Assembly: GCA_001516065.1 (NCBI GenBank)
Contig: LOEV01000075.1
Location: 1-64,000, forward strand
DNA: 64,000 nucleotides
Reading direction: 5' to 3'
Source: Alphaproteobacteria bacterium BRH_c36
GTDB taxonomy: Bacteria; Pseudomonadota; Alphaproteobacteria; Rhizobiales; Hyphomicrobiaceae
Part shown: positions 1 through 9,110 of the stretch, piece after piece
Layout of the letters: each line of letters opens with the position of its first letter
How positions within the stretch are numbered: the first letter of the stretch is position 1
Notes under the pieces: generated by a model
Seen by the model: the letters and a program-made list of their open reading frames with translations, nothing else
What the model was told of the DNA's origin: nothing
Database searches by the model: none
Made by a program: the position numbers and the translations under genes

Positions 1-1333
1 ACGGTCCCGGCCCACGCGCGCGCCCGTGGCAAGCGCAAGCCGATCGACGCGTCACTGCCGCGCGTGCGCGTCGAGCATGACATTCCCGATGAGGAGAAGA
101 CCTGCGCATGCGGCTGCCAGCTGACGCGCATCGGCGAGATCACGAGCGAGCAGTTCGATCTCGTGCCGGCACGCGCCCAGGTTCTGCAGCACGTGCGCTT
201 CAAATACGCCTGCCGGTCGTGCGAGGGAACGAGCCATGAGGGCCCCGCGATCGTCACGGCGGTTATGCCGGCACAGCCGATCCCAAAGTCCAACGCCTCA
301 CCGGGGCTGCTCGCGCACGTCAGTACCGCGAAGTTCGTCGATGGCCTGCCGCTCTATCGCCAGGAAGGCATTCTTGCGCGATACAAGATCGCGCTGTCGC
401 GCACGACCATGGCGAACTGGATGATCAAGCTTGGTGATCTCGTCGTGCCGCTGATCAACCTCATGCATGAGACGCAATTGTCCTATGACGTCCTGCAGAT
501 GGATGAGACCAGCGTGCAGGTCCTGAAGGAGGATGGCCGGTCGGCGACGGCGAAATCCTTCATGTGGGTGCGTCGGGGCGGACCACCGGGACAGCGGATC
601 ATCCTGTTCGACTATGCGCCGTCGCGGGCCGGCGCCATCCCGATGCGGCTTCTTGACGAGTACCGGGGCTATCTGCAATCCGACGCATACGGCGGCTACA
701 ACGCCGCGGCCCGTCGCGACGGAATCGTCCACGTCGGCTGCCTCGATCACGCACGCCGCAGGTTCGTTGAGGCGGTGAAGGCACAGCACAAACTCGCCGG
801 CAGCGAACGCGGGCTTGCGCCGGAAGCATTGCTGATCATCCGCCAACTCTATCGTATCGAGAAGCTGGCGCGCGACGCCGGCATGACGGCTGAGCAGCGA
901 CATCGATTGCGCAACGAGAAGGCACGACCGATCTGGGACGATCTGCGCACTTGGCTCGACAAGAACCGCAATGCGACACCTCCGCTGTCGCTGACCGGCA
1001 AGGCGATCAGCTATCTCGCCGACGAGTGGCCAAAGCTCATCCGCTATCTTGAGGACGGCCGGCTCGAGATATCGAACGTGCTCTGCGAGAACGCCATCCG
1101 CCCGTTTGTGGTCGGAAGAAAAGCATGGCTCTTCAGCGATACGCCGAAGGGGGCCACAGCCTCGGCGCGGCTCTATGGCCTCGTCGAGACGGCGAAGGCC
1201 AATGGTTCTGGAGCCCTACGCCTACCTCCGCCAGGTCTTCACGCGGCTGCCGCAGGCGAACACCCTCGAAGACATCGAGGCCCTGCTCCCTTGGAACATC
1301 GCGCTACCGGCGACGCGAAGCGTCGCCGTCTGA
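1..1333 (+). pseudogene. tnpC: IS66 transposase TnpC, frameshifted and 5' incomplete at window edge
   Basis: The frame is open from base 1 and shows the IS66 zinc-binding region (CACGC...CRSCEG), the DDE-type core with the MDETSVQ motif near base 500 and the YLQSDAYGGYN motif near 670, and the DEWPKLIRYLEDG segment. The conserved C-terminal part (LEPYAYLRQVFTRLPQ...DIEALLPWN) is in the next frame. One extra T at 1206-1207 (AATGGTTCTGG where AATGGTCTGG is expected) shifts the reading. The native stop is the TGA at 1331-1333; in the shifted frame translation runs to 1401. The catalytic core is intact but the C-terminal domain is lost, so the copy is probably inactive. Confidence 0.8.
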
Positions 1334-1393
1334 GCCCAAGCCCGTCAAGCGAAAACAACGCCGCGAAACCCAGGTCGTTCGTGGGGCGCTTAC
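1..1393 (+). mobile_element. IS66-family element, right part
   Basis: Contains the transposase described separately and ends in GTGGGGCGCTTAC; its reverse complement begins GTAAGCGCC, the usual start of IS66-family inverted repeats. The left end, tnpA and tnpB lie outside the window. The 8 bases after the end (TTCTCTGA) would be the target duplication but cannot be checked without the left junction. Confidence 0.8.
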
Positions 1394-1618
1394 TTCTCTG
1401 ATAACGATTAGATCGCGAAAGTCACGAGCAATAAAATTCGTGACAATTGCTGCAAGTGGGCCTTTTGAAGTAAGGAGGACAACGTTCGCTGGACCGGTGC
1501 CCTGGTCCTCGTCGGCACGGTTTGCATTGCTCGCATAGGCAGCAGCACGGCGCGTTGTTGTTGCCTGCTGACCCTGCCCATCTTCAAGCGGCTTGGCTGC
1601 ATCATTCAATTCGGACAT
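1394..1618 (-). pseudogene. Gene start truncated by IS66 (possible formyltransferase-like N-terminus)
   Basis: Reading minus from ATG at 1618 (MSELNDAAKPLEDGQ...) the frame stays open up to the IS66 end. The last ~30 residues (VLLTSKGPLAAIVTNFIARD, then FRDLIVIRE) read like the first beta-strand and helix of a Rossmann or formyltransferase fold. The 3' part is missing beyond the IS. The family guess rests on that short segment and is weak; the truncation is better supported. Confidence 0.35.
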
Positions 1619-1627
1619 GTCCCCGTG

Positions 1628-1960
1628 TCAGTTGCGACCGTAACAGGCCAAATGGGGCTCGTGGTGACATCTATGATGGTTATGCTTGACACGATGATCA
1701 TGGTAGCCGTGATCGGCCGCGTGGTATTCACAAGCACTGTGAGAAGCTACACAACCGACGAAATGCCAATGACGGTGGTGTGAATTGTGCCCGAGGGGAG
1801 TCGCGAAGAGCGGTTCGGAAACACCGCGTTCCAAAAGCTAGAGCACTCCATGCCCGCTGGCATTAGCCATTTGGTCGACTGCATTCCCGGAAAAGTAATG
1901 TGCCTGCGCGTTGGCAACTGTGGCCATCACAGTTGCCAACATGATGAAAAACCTTGTCAT
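1628..1960 (-). pseudogene. His-rich exported protein interrupted by an in-frame TAG
   Basis: From ATG at 1960 the frame gives a signal peptide (MTRFFIMLATVMATVANAQA) and 20 more residues, then TAG at 1840-1838. The same frame continues for 68 codons into a segment rich in His and Cys (CEYHAADHGYHDHRVKHNHH) before a TGA. The two halves fit one ~110-residue secreted metal-binding protein. A TTG could restart the second half, but that product would lack a signal peptide. It lies downstream of the CusF-like gene in the same orientation, so it is probably the decayed last gene of the copper operon. Confidence 0.6.
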
Positions 1961-2021
1961 ATCCGTATCCCGAGTGGTTACGAGTAACTCAAAAAAAGCA
2001 AGAGACTTGTTTGAGAGAGGC

Positions 2022-2054
2022 CAAGGCCATCACCTTTTTGAGATGGTGGCCTTG
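2022..2054 (-). terminator. Hairpin downstream of the CusF-like gene
   Basis: CAAGGCCATCACC at 2022-2034 pairs with GATGGTGGCCTTG at 2042-2054 with two mismatches and a 7-nt loop. It lies just past the stop of the 2061-2360 gene. No clear T-run follows, so this may be a weak terminator or an mRNA-end hairpin. Confidence 0.45.
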
Positions 2055-2060
2055 TCATGA

Positions 2061-2360
2061 TCACTTCTTCGGTTCAATTTTCGTGACGGTCAGTTGACCA
2101 TTCACGCGTTCCGCGGTGAACCGCACCTTGTCGCCAGGCTTTACGGATTTTAGCATTTCCGCATCCTTAGCTTTGAACACCATCGTCATGGAGCCCATAT
2201 CAAGGTTTGGTATGGGGTCATGCTTGATCGTCATCTTTCCGGCGTCCGGGTTCAGCTTTGTAACCTCGCCGGAGACCAACGGAGCCTCTTGTGCGAATGC
2301 TCCGTGACCTGGGCCGAGAAACGCCACAGCTGTCATAATTGCTATAAGGGCTTTGCGCAT
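2061..2360 (-). CDS. Periplasmic CusF-like copper-binding protein
   Basis: 99 residues: a signal peptide ending AFAQ-EA, then a CusF-type small beta-barrel with GEVTKLNPDAGKMTIKHDPI and the Met cluster MGSMTM. In E. coli CusF, copper is held by His, two Met and a stacking Trp. Here His47 and Met55/58/60 are present, but the Trp position reads LDMGSM, so the cation-pi Trp seems absent (compare the copy at 26306, which has GWPTMTM). AAGGAA precedes the ATG. It follows the cupredoxin gene at 52 bp and is probably in the same operon. Confidence 0.8.
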   Translation of the reverse strand: MRKALIAIMTAVAFLGPGHGAFAQEAPLVSGEVTKLNPDAGKMTIKHDPIPNLDMGSMTMVFKAKDAEMLKSVKPGDKVRFTAERVNGQLTVTKIEPKK

Positions 2361-2412
2361 CGTATTTTCCTTAGATGGATTGTGGAATAAGGGTCTGCAG
2401 AGTTCGTCGCAA

Positions 2413-2922
2413 TTACTTCACGATGATCTTGCCGGTCATTCCAGCTTCAAGGTGGCCGGGAATGAGGCATGACATGTCGAATTCCCCGCTCTTGCTGAAT
2501 AGCCAGACGATTTCGTCAGATCCGCCTGGGTACAGTCGTCTCGCATTAGGGTCGTCGTGCTCCATGTCCGGGTTTTTTACCATTTCCTTGGCGTGTTCGA
2601 GATTCTCTTCCCGGGTTGCGATAACTATTTCATGTTCGAGCTCTCCGCCGTTCTTGAGTTTGAAACGGATTTGCTCGCCCTTTTTCACTTCAATCATATT
2701 CGGTGTGAAGGACATAGTTCCGTCGCCTTCGCTCATCGTGATCGCGATTTCACGCGCGGGCTTGCTCGGGTCTCCTGGTTCACCATAAGCGCGGGCATCG
2801 TCTGCGTGATTATGAGCATGACCATCTTTTCCCGGCGCAGCGATTGCTTGGCCTTGGGCCAACGAACCAGCCGCAATCAAAGTAGCCAGAAGAATGGCGT
2901 TTCTTGAGGATTTCATTGTCAC
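2413..2922 (-). CDS. Secreted cupredoxin (plastocyanin-like) copper protein
   Basis: 169 residues with a signal peptide (ends QAIAA), a His-rich linker (DGHAHNHADD) and a cupredoxin domain. The type 1 copper ligands are recognisable: His97 in GELEHEIV, then Cys152, His157 and Met162 in SCLIPGHLEAGM. The EENLEHAKEMVKNPDMEHDD insertion is common in the copper-resistance cupredoxins found beside CopA-type oxidases. It probably carries copper or electrons for the oxidase encoded just upstream (3056-4504). Both genes read minus with about 130 bp between them. Confidence 0.85.
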   Translation of the reverse strand: MTMKSSRNAILLATLIAAGSLAQGQAIAAPGKDGHAHNHADDARAYGEPGDPSKPAREIAITMSEGDGTMSFTPNMIEVKKGEQIRFKLKNGGELEHEIVIATREENLEHAKEMVKNPDMEHDDPNARRLYPGGSDEIVWLFSKSGEFDMSCLIPGHLEAGMTGKIIVK

Positions 2923-3055
2923 GTCAATTACTCCCTAAAGGTAGTGAGGACTGTGTTTTGAGAAGCTTCAGCGTTCAACGCTACGGCTTTTCGACTGAAC
3001 CTATCTTGAATGACCAATTCATTGCTGTGCGGTGCGTGCGGCCCCAACCTTGTGC

Positions 3056-4504
3056 TCAGTGACCCGAGTGCCCGGAACCGTGCGTCGGTTTAACTGCCTG
3101 GACTTCAATTTGTGTAGGAACGCCACTTGGTGCCTGTTCGGTGCGTGGCGCTTCGGCCAGAGATTCGCCTTTCCACTCGTAGGAAACCGTTCCGGGCGGA
3201 TGTTGGTACCAGCCCGGATCCTTGTAGTCGTTCCGGTCGAGCCCCTCGCGAACCTTTACGACAGAGAACATGCCCCCCATCTCGATTGGCCCGAATTGCC
3301 CAAAGCCCGTCATCATCGGCAAAGTGTTATCTGGGAGAGGCATTTCCATCTCACCCATATCCGCCATGCCAGCAGTTCCCATTGGCATGTAACCGTCGAC
3401 CAAAGTCCGGATCTTTCTGGTAATATCTCGTTTATCGACGCCAATGTATGTCTTCACGTCATGGCCCATCGCATTCATCGTATGGTGCGACTTGTGGCAG
3501 TGGATGGCCCAATCACCGAGGTTCACAGCATCAAATTCGAACGCTCGCATCTGGCCGACGGCACAATCCACCGTGACTTCCGGCCAACGTGCTTCTGGGC
3601 GGGTCCAACCGCCGTCAGTACAAGTCACCTCGAAATGGTAACCATGCATATGGATCGGGTGGTTTGTCATCGTGAGGTTGCCAAAGCGGATGCGCACCCG
3701 GTCGTCTTTGCGGCAAACGATGTGGTCGATGCCAGGAAAAACGCGGCTGTTCCAGCACCACAAATTGAAGTCGGTCATCGTATTGATTTTCGGAACGTAG
3801 GTTCCAGGCACGATGTCGAACGCGTTCAGCATGAACAGAAAATCTCGATCGACCCGCATGAATGAAGGGTCTTTCGGGTGCACCACAAACATCCCCATCA
3901 TGCCCATGGCCATTTGCACCATCTCGTCGGCATGGGGGTGGTACATGAAGGTTCCGCTCCTCGTCAGAACGAACTCATAGACAAATGTCTGGCCCGGTTT
4001 GATTTGCGGCTGATTAAGTCCGCCAACGCCATCCATCCCATTCGGCAGGATGAAACCGTGCCAATGAATGGTTGTGTGTTCTGGCAGTCTGTTGGTTACA
4101 AAAATACGAACCTTGTCGCCTTCTACAGCTTCGAGGGTCGGTCCGGGAGACTGCCCGTTATAACCCCACAAATGCCCTTTCATCCCAGGTGACAGTTCCC
4201 GGACCACTGGTTCGGCGACAAGATGAAATTCCTTCCAGCCGTCCTTCATACGCCACGGTAGCGTCCAGCTATTCAGGGTCACGACGGGCTGGTATTCAGG
4301 CCCTTCCTTAGGGAACAAGGGTGGCTGCATCGATGGCGATGTCTGAATCGGGGCTTCTGGAACGTTTGCATAGGCCGAGCGACCAGAGAGGGCTTCGGTC
4401 GTCACCACAGCTGCCGCAGCCCCCGTGGCGCCAAGGAAGTTCCTTCTCGAAAGTCCACCGGAATTCGCAGCTGTTTTCTTTTTGGTCTCGTCTTGAGTAG
4501 ACAT
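3056..4504 (-). CDS. Tat-exported multicopper oxidase
   Basis: 482 residues from MSTQDETKKK; a longer frame exists upstream but would overlap the TolC gene. A Tat motif SRRNFLG lies at 19-25. All four oxidase copper motifs are present: HWH 147-149, YHPH 188-191, HPIHMH 282-287 and HCHKSHHTM 335-343 (trinuclear centre plus type 1 site). The compact length fits periplasmic copper oxidases that turn Cu(I) into the less toxic Cu(II); metal specificity cannot be read from sequence. The Met/His-rich C-terminus ends HGSGHSGH. It starts 28 bp after the TolC-like stop, so the two are co-transcribed. Confidence 0.9.
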   Translation of the reverse strand: MSTQDETKKKTAANSGGLSRRNFLGATGAAAAVVTTEALSGRSAYANVPEAPIQTSPSMQPPLFPKEGPEYQPVVTLNSWTLPWRMKDGWKEFHLVAEPVVRELSPGMKGHLWGYNGQSPGPTLEAVEGDKVRIFVTNRLPEHTTIHWHGFILPNGMDGVGGLNQPQIKPGQTFVYEFVLTRSGTFMYHPHADEMVQMAMGMMGMFVVHPKDPSFMRVDRDFLFMLNAFDIVPGTYVPKINTMTDFNLWCWNSRVFPGIDHIVCRKDDRVRIRFGNLTMTNHPIHMHGYHFEVTCTDGGWTRPEARWPEVTVDCAVGQMRAFEFDAVNLGDWAIHCHKSHHTMNAMGHDVKTYIGVDKRDITRKIRTLVDGYMPMGTAGMADMGEMEMPLPDNTLPMMTGFGQFGPIEMGGMFSVVKVREGLDRNDYKDPGWYQHPPGTVSYEWKGESLAEAPRTEQAPSGVPTQIEVQAVKPTHGSGHSGH

Positions 4505-4532
4505 CTGTGTACCTCTTTGATTGGGGGAGTGT

Positions 4533-6044
4533 TTAGTGACCGGCGCCGCCACTATCAGCGGCCGCCATTTGTCCCCCGGTTTCCCCCATCGAGCCTCCCA
4601 TCCCGCCGCCCCCGACGACCGCGACTTGCAGATCGACTGTCGCAAGCCAGAAGTCGCGCAGCGCTTCGATCGCAGCAACGTTCGTCTGATTCCGAGAACG
4701 GGCATCGACGAGCAGTTCGAACAAGTCGGCGAGCATGCCGTTGTATTGGAGGAGCATTTCTTCGGAAATGACATTGCGAAGCGGAACGAGTTTTCCGTCG
4801 TATAGTTTCGCGATGTCATAAGTTCCACGATATGATTGATAGGCCTCCCTTGCTTCGCCGCGGACATTAATCGCCTTGTTCGCAAGCAGATTGACTGCTG
4901 CGCGGTAAGCTTCCGCTGCATTGCGCGTTCGAGCTTCTCCAAAATCATATATTGGCACTTGGAACTCCACTTCGAAGCCCCGCCGGGATAGCTTCTCCGT
5001 TACCGGTGTATCCGTTCGTACGAGGTTTCCACCGACGAGTTCATAATCCGTATCGATCACGCGATCCCAATCGGTATTGCTTATTCCCCGGACTTCGAGA
5101 ACGTTGATGAGCCTCGATGCGCGAGTCAGTCCGAATGATTTGGCAAGTGTTTCGAGCTGCAAACGCGCCAATTGAAGATCGACGCGCGATGTGATGGCTT
5201 GGGCTTCGATATCGTCGCGGCGCATTGGTCTGGTCGGCAACGATTTAAGAGTGTCGGGAAGTCGGAAATTTATGTCGTCTCCCCACAGGCCCATAAGCCT
5301 TGCTAGCCGGTCCCGCTCCGAGCGATGTCGAAGGATTGCAATGGCCAGCTGCTGCGAAACTTGCGCATAGAATTCGTGCTGACGAGCCTGATTGATGCGT
5401 CCAAGGCTACCGGTTTCTCCCAACTTCGTTGCGAGATCCGACAAAGATTCAGCTGCCACCCTCGCTCTCTTCAACAGGATCACCGTCTGCCCTGCAGCAA
5501 CAGCACGATAATAGTTCCGCCGCGTTTCAGCTGCTGTTTTCAGGATCTCGTTTGTCGCTCGAAGCTGGGCCTGGTGAAACTGGTCTGCTGCGATCTCGCG
5601 ACGGCGGGGAAGAGTCAGGAGGCCTAGCACATTCTGCAGAACGTTCCGTTCGATCTCGAGCACCAATCCGCCCGCGGATAGGCGTGCCAACGAGAACGTC
5701 GGGCTGGGTGGCAAGCTTGCCTCGATCATCTGCGCCTCGGAAACACCGAGCTCGTTGAAAGCAGCTTGCAGCGCACGGTTGTTCAGCAGCGCGATCTGGA
5801 CCGCTTCGTCCGCTGACAAGGTTCCTTTCAAAAGCGAATTGACGCGATCTCGAACATGCGCGGCGTCAGCCTGATTTTCTATCTTGACGATATCCTTTTG
5901 CAGTTCGTCGCCCGCTATATCCTGAAGCAGCGCCATACCGCCATCCGCGGAGAATTGCGCACAGCCGCCCGTCAACGTAGCGATCCCAATCATTGTGATC
6001 CAAATACCTCGCGAACCTCGTCGCATGAACTTTGTCCGTCTCAT
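4533..6044 (-). CDS. TolC-family outer-membrane lipoprotein (CusC-like)
   Basis: 503 residues. The N-terminus has a lipoprotein signal (IGIATLTGGC) and the body has two outer-membrane efflux repeats rich in long helices (DEAVQIALLNNRALQAAF, the usual TolC-type opening). The C-terminus is Gly/Met-rich and ends GGAGH. It forms the outer-membrane channel of a tripartite pump, but the inner-membrane and adaptor partners are not in this operon. It may work with the CusBA proteins at 21-26 kb, which lack a porin of their own. GGGGGATTGAA precedes the ATG. Confidence 0.85.
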   Translation of the reverse strand: MRRTKFMRRGSRGIWITMIGIATLTGGCAQFSADGGMALLQDIAGDELQKDIVKIENQADAAHVRDRVNSLLKGTLSADEAVQIALLNNRALQAAFNELGVSEAQMIEASLPPSPTFSLARLSAGGLVLEIERNVLQNVLGLLTLPRRREIAADQFHQAQLRATNEILKTAAETRRNYYRAVAAGQTVILLKRARVAAESLSDLATKLGETGSLGRINQARQHEFYAQVSQQLAIAILRHRSERDRLARLMGLWGDDINFRLPDTLKSLPTRPMRRDDIEAQAITSRVDLQLARLQLETLAKSFGLTRASRLINVLEVRGISNTDWDRVIDTDYELVGGNLVRTDTPVTEKLSRRGFEVEFQVPIYDFGEARTRNAAEAYRAAVNLLANKAINVRGEAREAYQSYRGTYDIAKLYDGKLVPLRNVISEEMLLQYNGMLADLFELLVDARSRNQTNVAAIEALRDFWLATVDLQVAVVGGGGMGGSMGETGGQMAAADSGGAGH

Positions 6045-6112
6045 TTCAATCCCCCAAAGCTGGCCCTGTCATAAGCACCACGTCCCCTGATCGCAGTGAG
6101 TCGGCTGAGTTG

Positions 6113-6349
6113 CTACTTTTTCTTTGGCGCAACCCGCTCGTTGACGCTCCCCCAAGGCTTCGGCTGAACGATCTGATAATCCTGCATGCCGTCCGTGATC
6201 GACTGATATCGAGCTTGCCCGGCGCCTGCGCGAGGCTCAGCAGGATGCGGCCCCACCCCGATCGGTTCCGGGAGTTCCCGACACCCCGCGATGACGCCAA
6301 AACCTGCCAACAGCACCGTGAGCACCGTGAGTAATCTCGGTATTCGCAT
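6113..6349 (-). CDS. Small lipoprotein, unknown
   Basis: 78 residues starting MRIPRLLTVLTVLLAG, with a lipobox (VIAGC). The mature part is short and Pro-rich, with a YQSITDGMQDYQIVQPKPWG segment. The start is chosen at 6349 because AAAGGTATCAAA lies just before it; an upstream in-frame ATG would add a hydrophilic leader. First gene of the porin-oxidase cluster, 68 bp before the porin. Function unknown. Confidence 0.65.
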   Translation of the reverse strand: MRIPRLLTVLTVLLAGFGVIAGCRELPEPIGVGPHPAEPRAGAGQARYQSITDGMQDYQIVQPKPWGSVNERVAPKKK

Positions 6350-6550
6350 TTTGATACCTTTCGTAGTTATCGCATGGGCCAAGGTACGAATAATCGGACC
6401 GGCCTGAGCCGGCTGCATGCAGCACGCACGGCGACCTCAGCAGCGCTTTGGGAAGCTATTGATAGTTAGCGGTATTGGTCTAGGTGAGATGCGTATAGCT
6501 GTGCGCACGTCACTATCACCAGCCGATATGATGCCGAGCAACGCTCGACC

Positions 6551-7024
6551 TTAGATTTTTGGGGGGCGATCCAGGCCGAAAATGATTTTTTGGCGAAGAA
6601 AATATGGCGTCCATCCAGGAGGTGCCGAAGTATTCTCGGGCGCGTCGAGATCTAGTTCAACTGACGTCGCCGCCACGCTGTGGCAACCGGCACCGCAGCA
6701 AGAGGAATAGCCCCCGGCATGCAAGCAGTCGATGTTGCTCCCAGAGTCCTGAGTGGTCTTCACCAGAACCAGAACCAGAGCCGATATGCCGGAACCAGCA
6801 GTTTCGGCGGCTGGGCAAATGAGTTGTTTGCTGATCCGAACACCGTGCGCCTGAAAGGCGCCTGCGGACGCGTGGACCGCTGTGGTGTGGGCGTGTGCCG
6901 CGTGAGCATAGGCTGGCTTGGTAAAGATCAGAGAGCACAACAAGGTCACTGCGGCGATACCTGCGAACGCGCTCGCAGGCCGCAAAATTCGGAGCGTAAA
7001 TGTGCGTGCCATTCGAATCGACAT
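6551..7024 (-). CDS. Secreted Cys/His protein at head of copper operon (CopL-like)
   Basis: 157 residues with a signal peptide ending TKPAYA, then HAAHAHTTAVHASAG, a cysteine cluster (CLHAGGYSSCCGAGC) and a tail with Pro (GLDRPPKI). It resembles in plan the 15617, 20028 and 50668 proteins: signal, His stretch, two to five Cys, Pro/Arg-rich tail. CopL and DUF2946-type proteins with this plan sit upstream of copper operons. It reads minus toward the lipoprotein-porin-oxidase genes and has a CueR-like palindrome upstream. A role as metal-sensing leader or periplasmic copper binder is inference. Confidence 0.65.
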   Translation of the reverse strand: MSIRMARTFTLRILRPASAFAGIAAVTLLCSLIFTKPAYAHAAHAHTTAVHASAGAFQAHGVRISKQLICPAAETAGSGISALVLVLVKTTQDSGSNIDCLHAGGYSSCCGAGCHSVAATSVELDLDAPENTSAPPGWTPYFLRQKIIFGLDRPPKI

Positions 7025-7124
7025 CGAATCCTCTCAGAGTTATTTTCTAGCATCCACCGCTGACAATGCCAAGTATTCGAAGCACATCACTGGCGTGGTT
7101 TGGATTTCCCGGTACTCTGAAGAC

Positions 7125-7153
7125 ACTATACTTCCAACCACTGGAAGGTTTAA
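7125..7153 (-). promoter_or_regulatory. Candidate CueR-type promoter for the copper oxidase operon
   Basis: On the minus strand TTAAAC is followed by 17 bp holding the palindrome CTTCCAGTGGTTGGAAG and then TATAGT. The palindrome matches the TTCCA-N5-TGGA pattern of the other sites here. The next gene on this strand starts at 7024. Confidence 0.5.
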
Positions 7154-7270
7154 TTGGTCGTCTACGGCGGATTGAGCAAAAGCAATCAAGACTGAGACCA
7201 TTCCCAAAACCCGGCACACAAATCTCCGATGGATCTGGAAACATCCTTTCTTGCGCCTTTGTTGACTGGC

Positions 7271-7675
7271 TCATTCAATTCCATTGGCTCGCTGAAGTTC
7301 GCGCACGTAGTGAATGATTTTGCTGACCTGCTCGCGGGAGACATCTGCAATCGCCGGCATGTTTCCATACGGCCAGTGATGCTGATTTACTCCCTGTGCG
7401 GCGGCTCTGTAAAAGCTGGCGTCACTATGATGGCTCGGCACGTAGATAACGTGTATCAGTGGCGGCCCCTTGCTCGTCCCTGAAGCGTTTTCACCGTGGC
7501 AGCGCTGACAGTTGTCCGCAAATAGGCGACCGCCGTCCATGGCCTCCTTCGACAACTGTGCCGGTAGCTTTACCGCAACGGATTCGAAGTCTGCCTGCGC
7601 AGGCCACAACAACCATGCCGTGGTGCAAATAATGATCACGGCCGCCAGCATGATCCACATGGTCTTGTCTTGCAT
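7271..7675 (-). CDS. Membrane-anchored c-type cytochrome
   Basis: 134 residues: an uncleaved-looking N-terminal membrane segment (MWIMLAAVIIICTTAWLLW), then one haem site CQRCH, an axial-ligand candidate in GNMPAI, and helices typical of class I cytochrome c. It starts 4 bp after the sensor kinase stop, so it lies at the end of a regulator-kinase-cytochrome operon. It may pass electrons between the periplasmic copper enzymes and the respiratory chain (inference). Confidence 0.8.
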   Translation of the reverse strand: MQDKTMWIMLAAVIIICTTAWLLWPAQADFESVAVKLPAQLSKEAMDGGRLFADNCQRCHGENASGTSKGPPLIHVIYVPSHHSDASFYRAAAQGVNQHHWPYGNMPAIADVSREQVSKIIHYVRELQRANGIE

Positions 7676-7679
7676 TTCG

Positions 7680-9110
7680 CTATCCTAATTTCGCATTTCT
7701 AGAAGGGTCACTGAAAGATACCAGAACACCAAAGCATTCCTGTTCGTTTCGGGTTCGCTGCAGTGTTCCGCCGAGATCCTCAATGATGCGTCGGGAGATC
7801 GTCAGCCCGAGACCAGAACCGATTGACTTCTCGCTGTCCTCGTTCAGCCGTCTAAAGGGTTGCACCGCTTCCCTCCATTCGGCCTCACTCATTCCTCGGC
7901 CCTGATCGTAAATTGCGATCTCGATCTTTCCATTGCGACGAACTACGCAAATTTCGGCGGATTTGCCGTAGTTGACTGCGTTGTCGGCAAGGTTCATCAG
8001 CGCGCGGCGAAGCAGAATCGGTTTGGTCGCCAGCGTGATCGGAGCATCAGATCGGACGGAAATCTCCCTACCAAGATCGGACAGATCACCGGCAACACTT
8101 TCGACGATCGAGTTTAGGTCGACGTTCTCTGTTCTTTCGGTCGCAAAATCCAACCTGGTAAAGTCAAGCGCTCCTGCAATCATGCGCTGCATCTGGTCGA
8201 GGTCAAAAAGCAGCCGACGCTTGACCTCTTCGTCGTCGACTTCAAACACCCTTAAGCGCATCCGCGTAACGGGTGTTCCAAGATCGTGGGCGATCGCTGC
8301 CGCAGTTGCCGTACGATCGGCGATAAGCTGCTGGATATGCGTTTGCAGGGCATTGAACGCAGCAGTAGCCGACCTCACTTCCCTAGGGCCAGACTCTTTG
8401 AGCTCTGGAGCATTGATATCTGCGGCCAGTCGCTGCGCAGCTCCTTGGAGTAGCCGCAGCGGTGCGGTTAGCCGGTCGAGAGACCAGAACGCAATCACGA
8501 GCGCAGACAGCGTCAAGGCGACAAGTGAGGGGAATAACTGGGGCCAGGAAAAGTGCGGAACCGACATGAGGCGGCTGGTGACGGTCAAGTTCATGCCGTC
8601 AGACAGTTCAGTTGTGGCTTCGATACGTCCTTGCAGATTGGCATGACTCAGCACGGCCTCTGCAAATTGATTCTTGTCGTCTGGTCGCGCTGCGTGTTGC
8701 TTAACTTCTTCGCCACCAAGGCTTCCGAGTTGTCCAGGCTCAGAGTCTAGAATGACCTGAATTCGATCATGGGCCGTGCGCTCGAGTAGTGCATTGATCA
8801 CACCACCAATGCGGGCCGCTCGCGGGTTTCCGATTTCGTTTGTCGCGAGCTTGGCGCGTTCTCCCGCTGACACATGCAGCATGCTCCCCGAGAGGGCGCC
8901 GGCAACCGCCTTGCGCTGTTCTGCCGGGAGCCTATCCATGAGCTGGATCACGATGGCCACTTGCTCTGCAACCATGACGTCATTTAGAGCATCCATTGCA
9001 CCATCATGGCGTTGGCCATAGAGCCAGAGTGCTGCGGCATTCGAAGCGATTAACAGGCCGAGGATGAGGACGAACGCCCTGCCACTCAGAGTGTCGACAA
9101 GTTGCATCAC
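7680..9110 (-). CDS. Membrane sensor histidine kinase
   Basis: 476 residues: a membrane segment at 12-30, a periplasmic sensor domain (~35-190), a second membrane segment (FPSLVALTLSALVIAFW), a HAMP linker, a dimerisation domain with the phospho-acceptor His in AIAHDLGTPVTRM, and an ATPase domain with N box (NLADNAVNYG), G1 (DQGRGM) and G2 (GSGLGL). The signal is unknown. Its ATG overlaps the stop of the response regulator, so the two are translationally coupled. Copper-related context suggests envelope metal or redox sensing. Confidence 0.9.
   Translation of the reverse strand: MMQLVDTLSGRAFVLILGLLIASNAAALWLYGQRHDGAMDALNDVMVAEQVAIVIQLMDRLPAEQRKAVAGALSGSMLHVSAGERAKLATNEIGNPRAARIGGVINALLERTAHDRIQVILDSEPGQLGSLGGEEVKQHAARPDDKNQFAEAVLSHANLQGRIEATTELSDGMNLTVTSRLMSVPHFSWPQLFPSLVALTLSALVIAFWSLDRLTAPLRLLQGAAQRLAADINAPELKESGPREVRSATAAFNALQTHIQQLIADRTATAAAIAHDLGTPVTRMRLRVFEVDDEEVKRRLLFDLDQMQRMIAGALDFTRLDFATERTENVDLNSIVESVAGDLSDLGREISVRSDAPITLATKPILLRRALMNLADNAVNYGKSAEICVVRRNGKIEIAIYDQGRGMSEAEWREAVQPFRRLNEDSEKSIGSGLGLTISRRIIEDLGGTLQRTRNEQECFGVLVSFSDPSRNAKLG

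Noticed and set aside
3032..3865. 277-codon plus-strand open frame
   Set aside because: Exactly antisense to the multicopper oxidase, whose copper motifs are conserved; a shadow frame.
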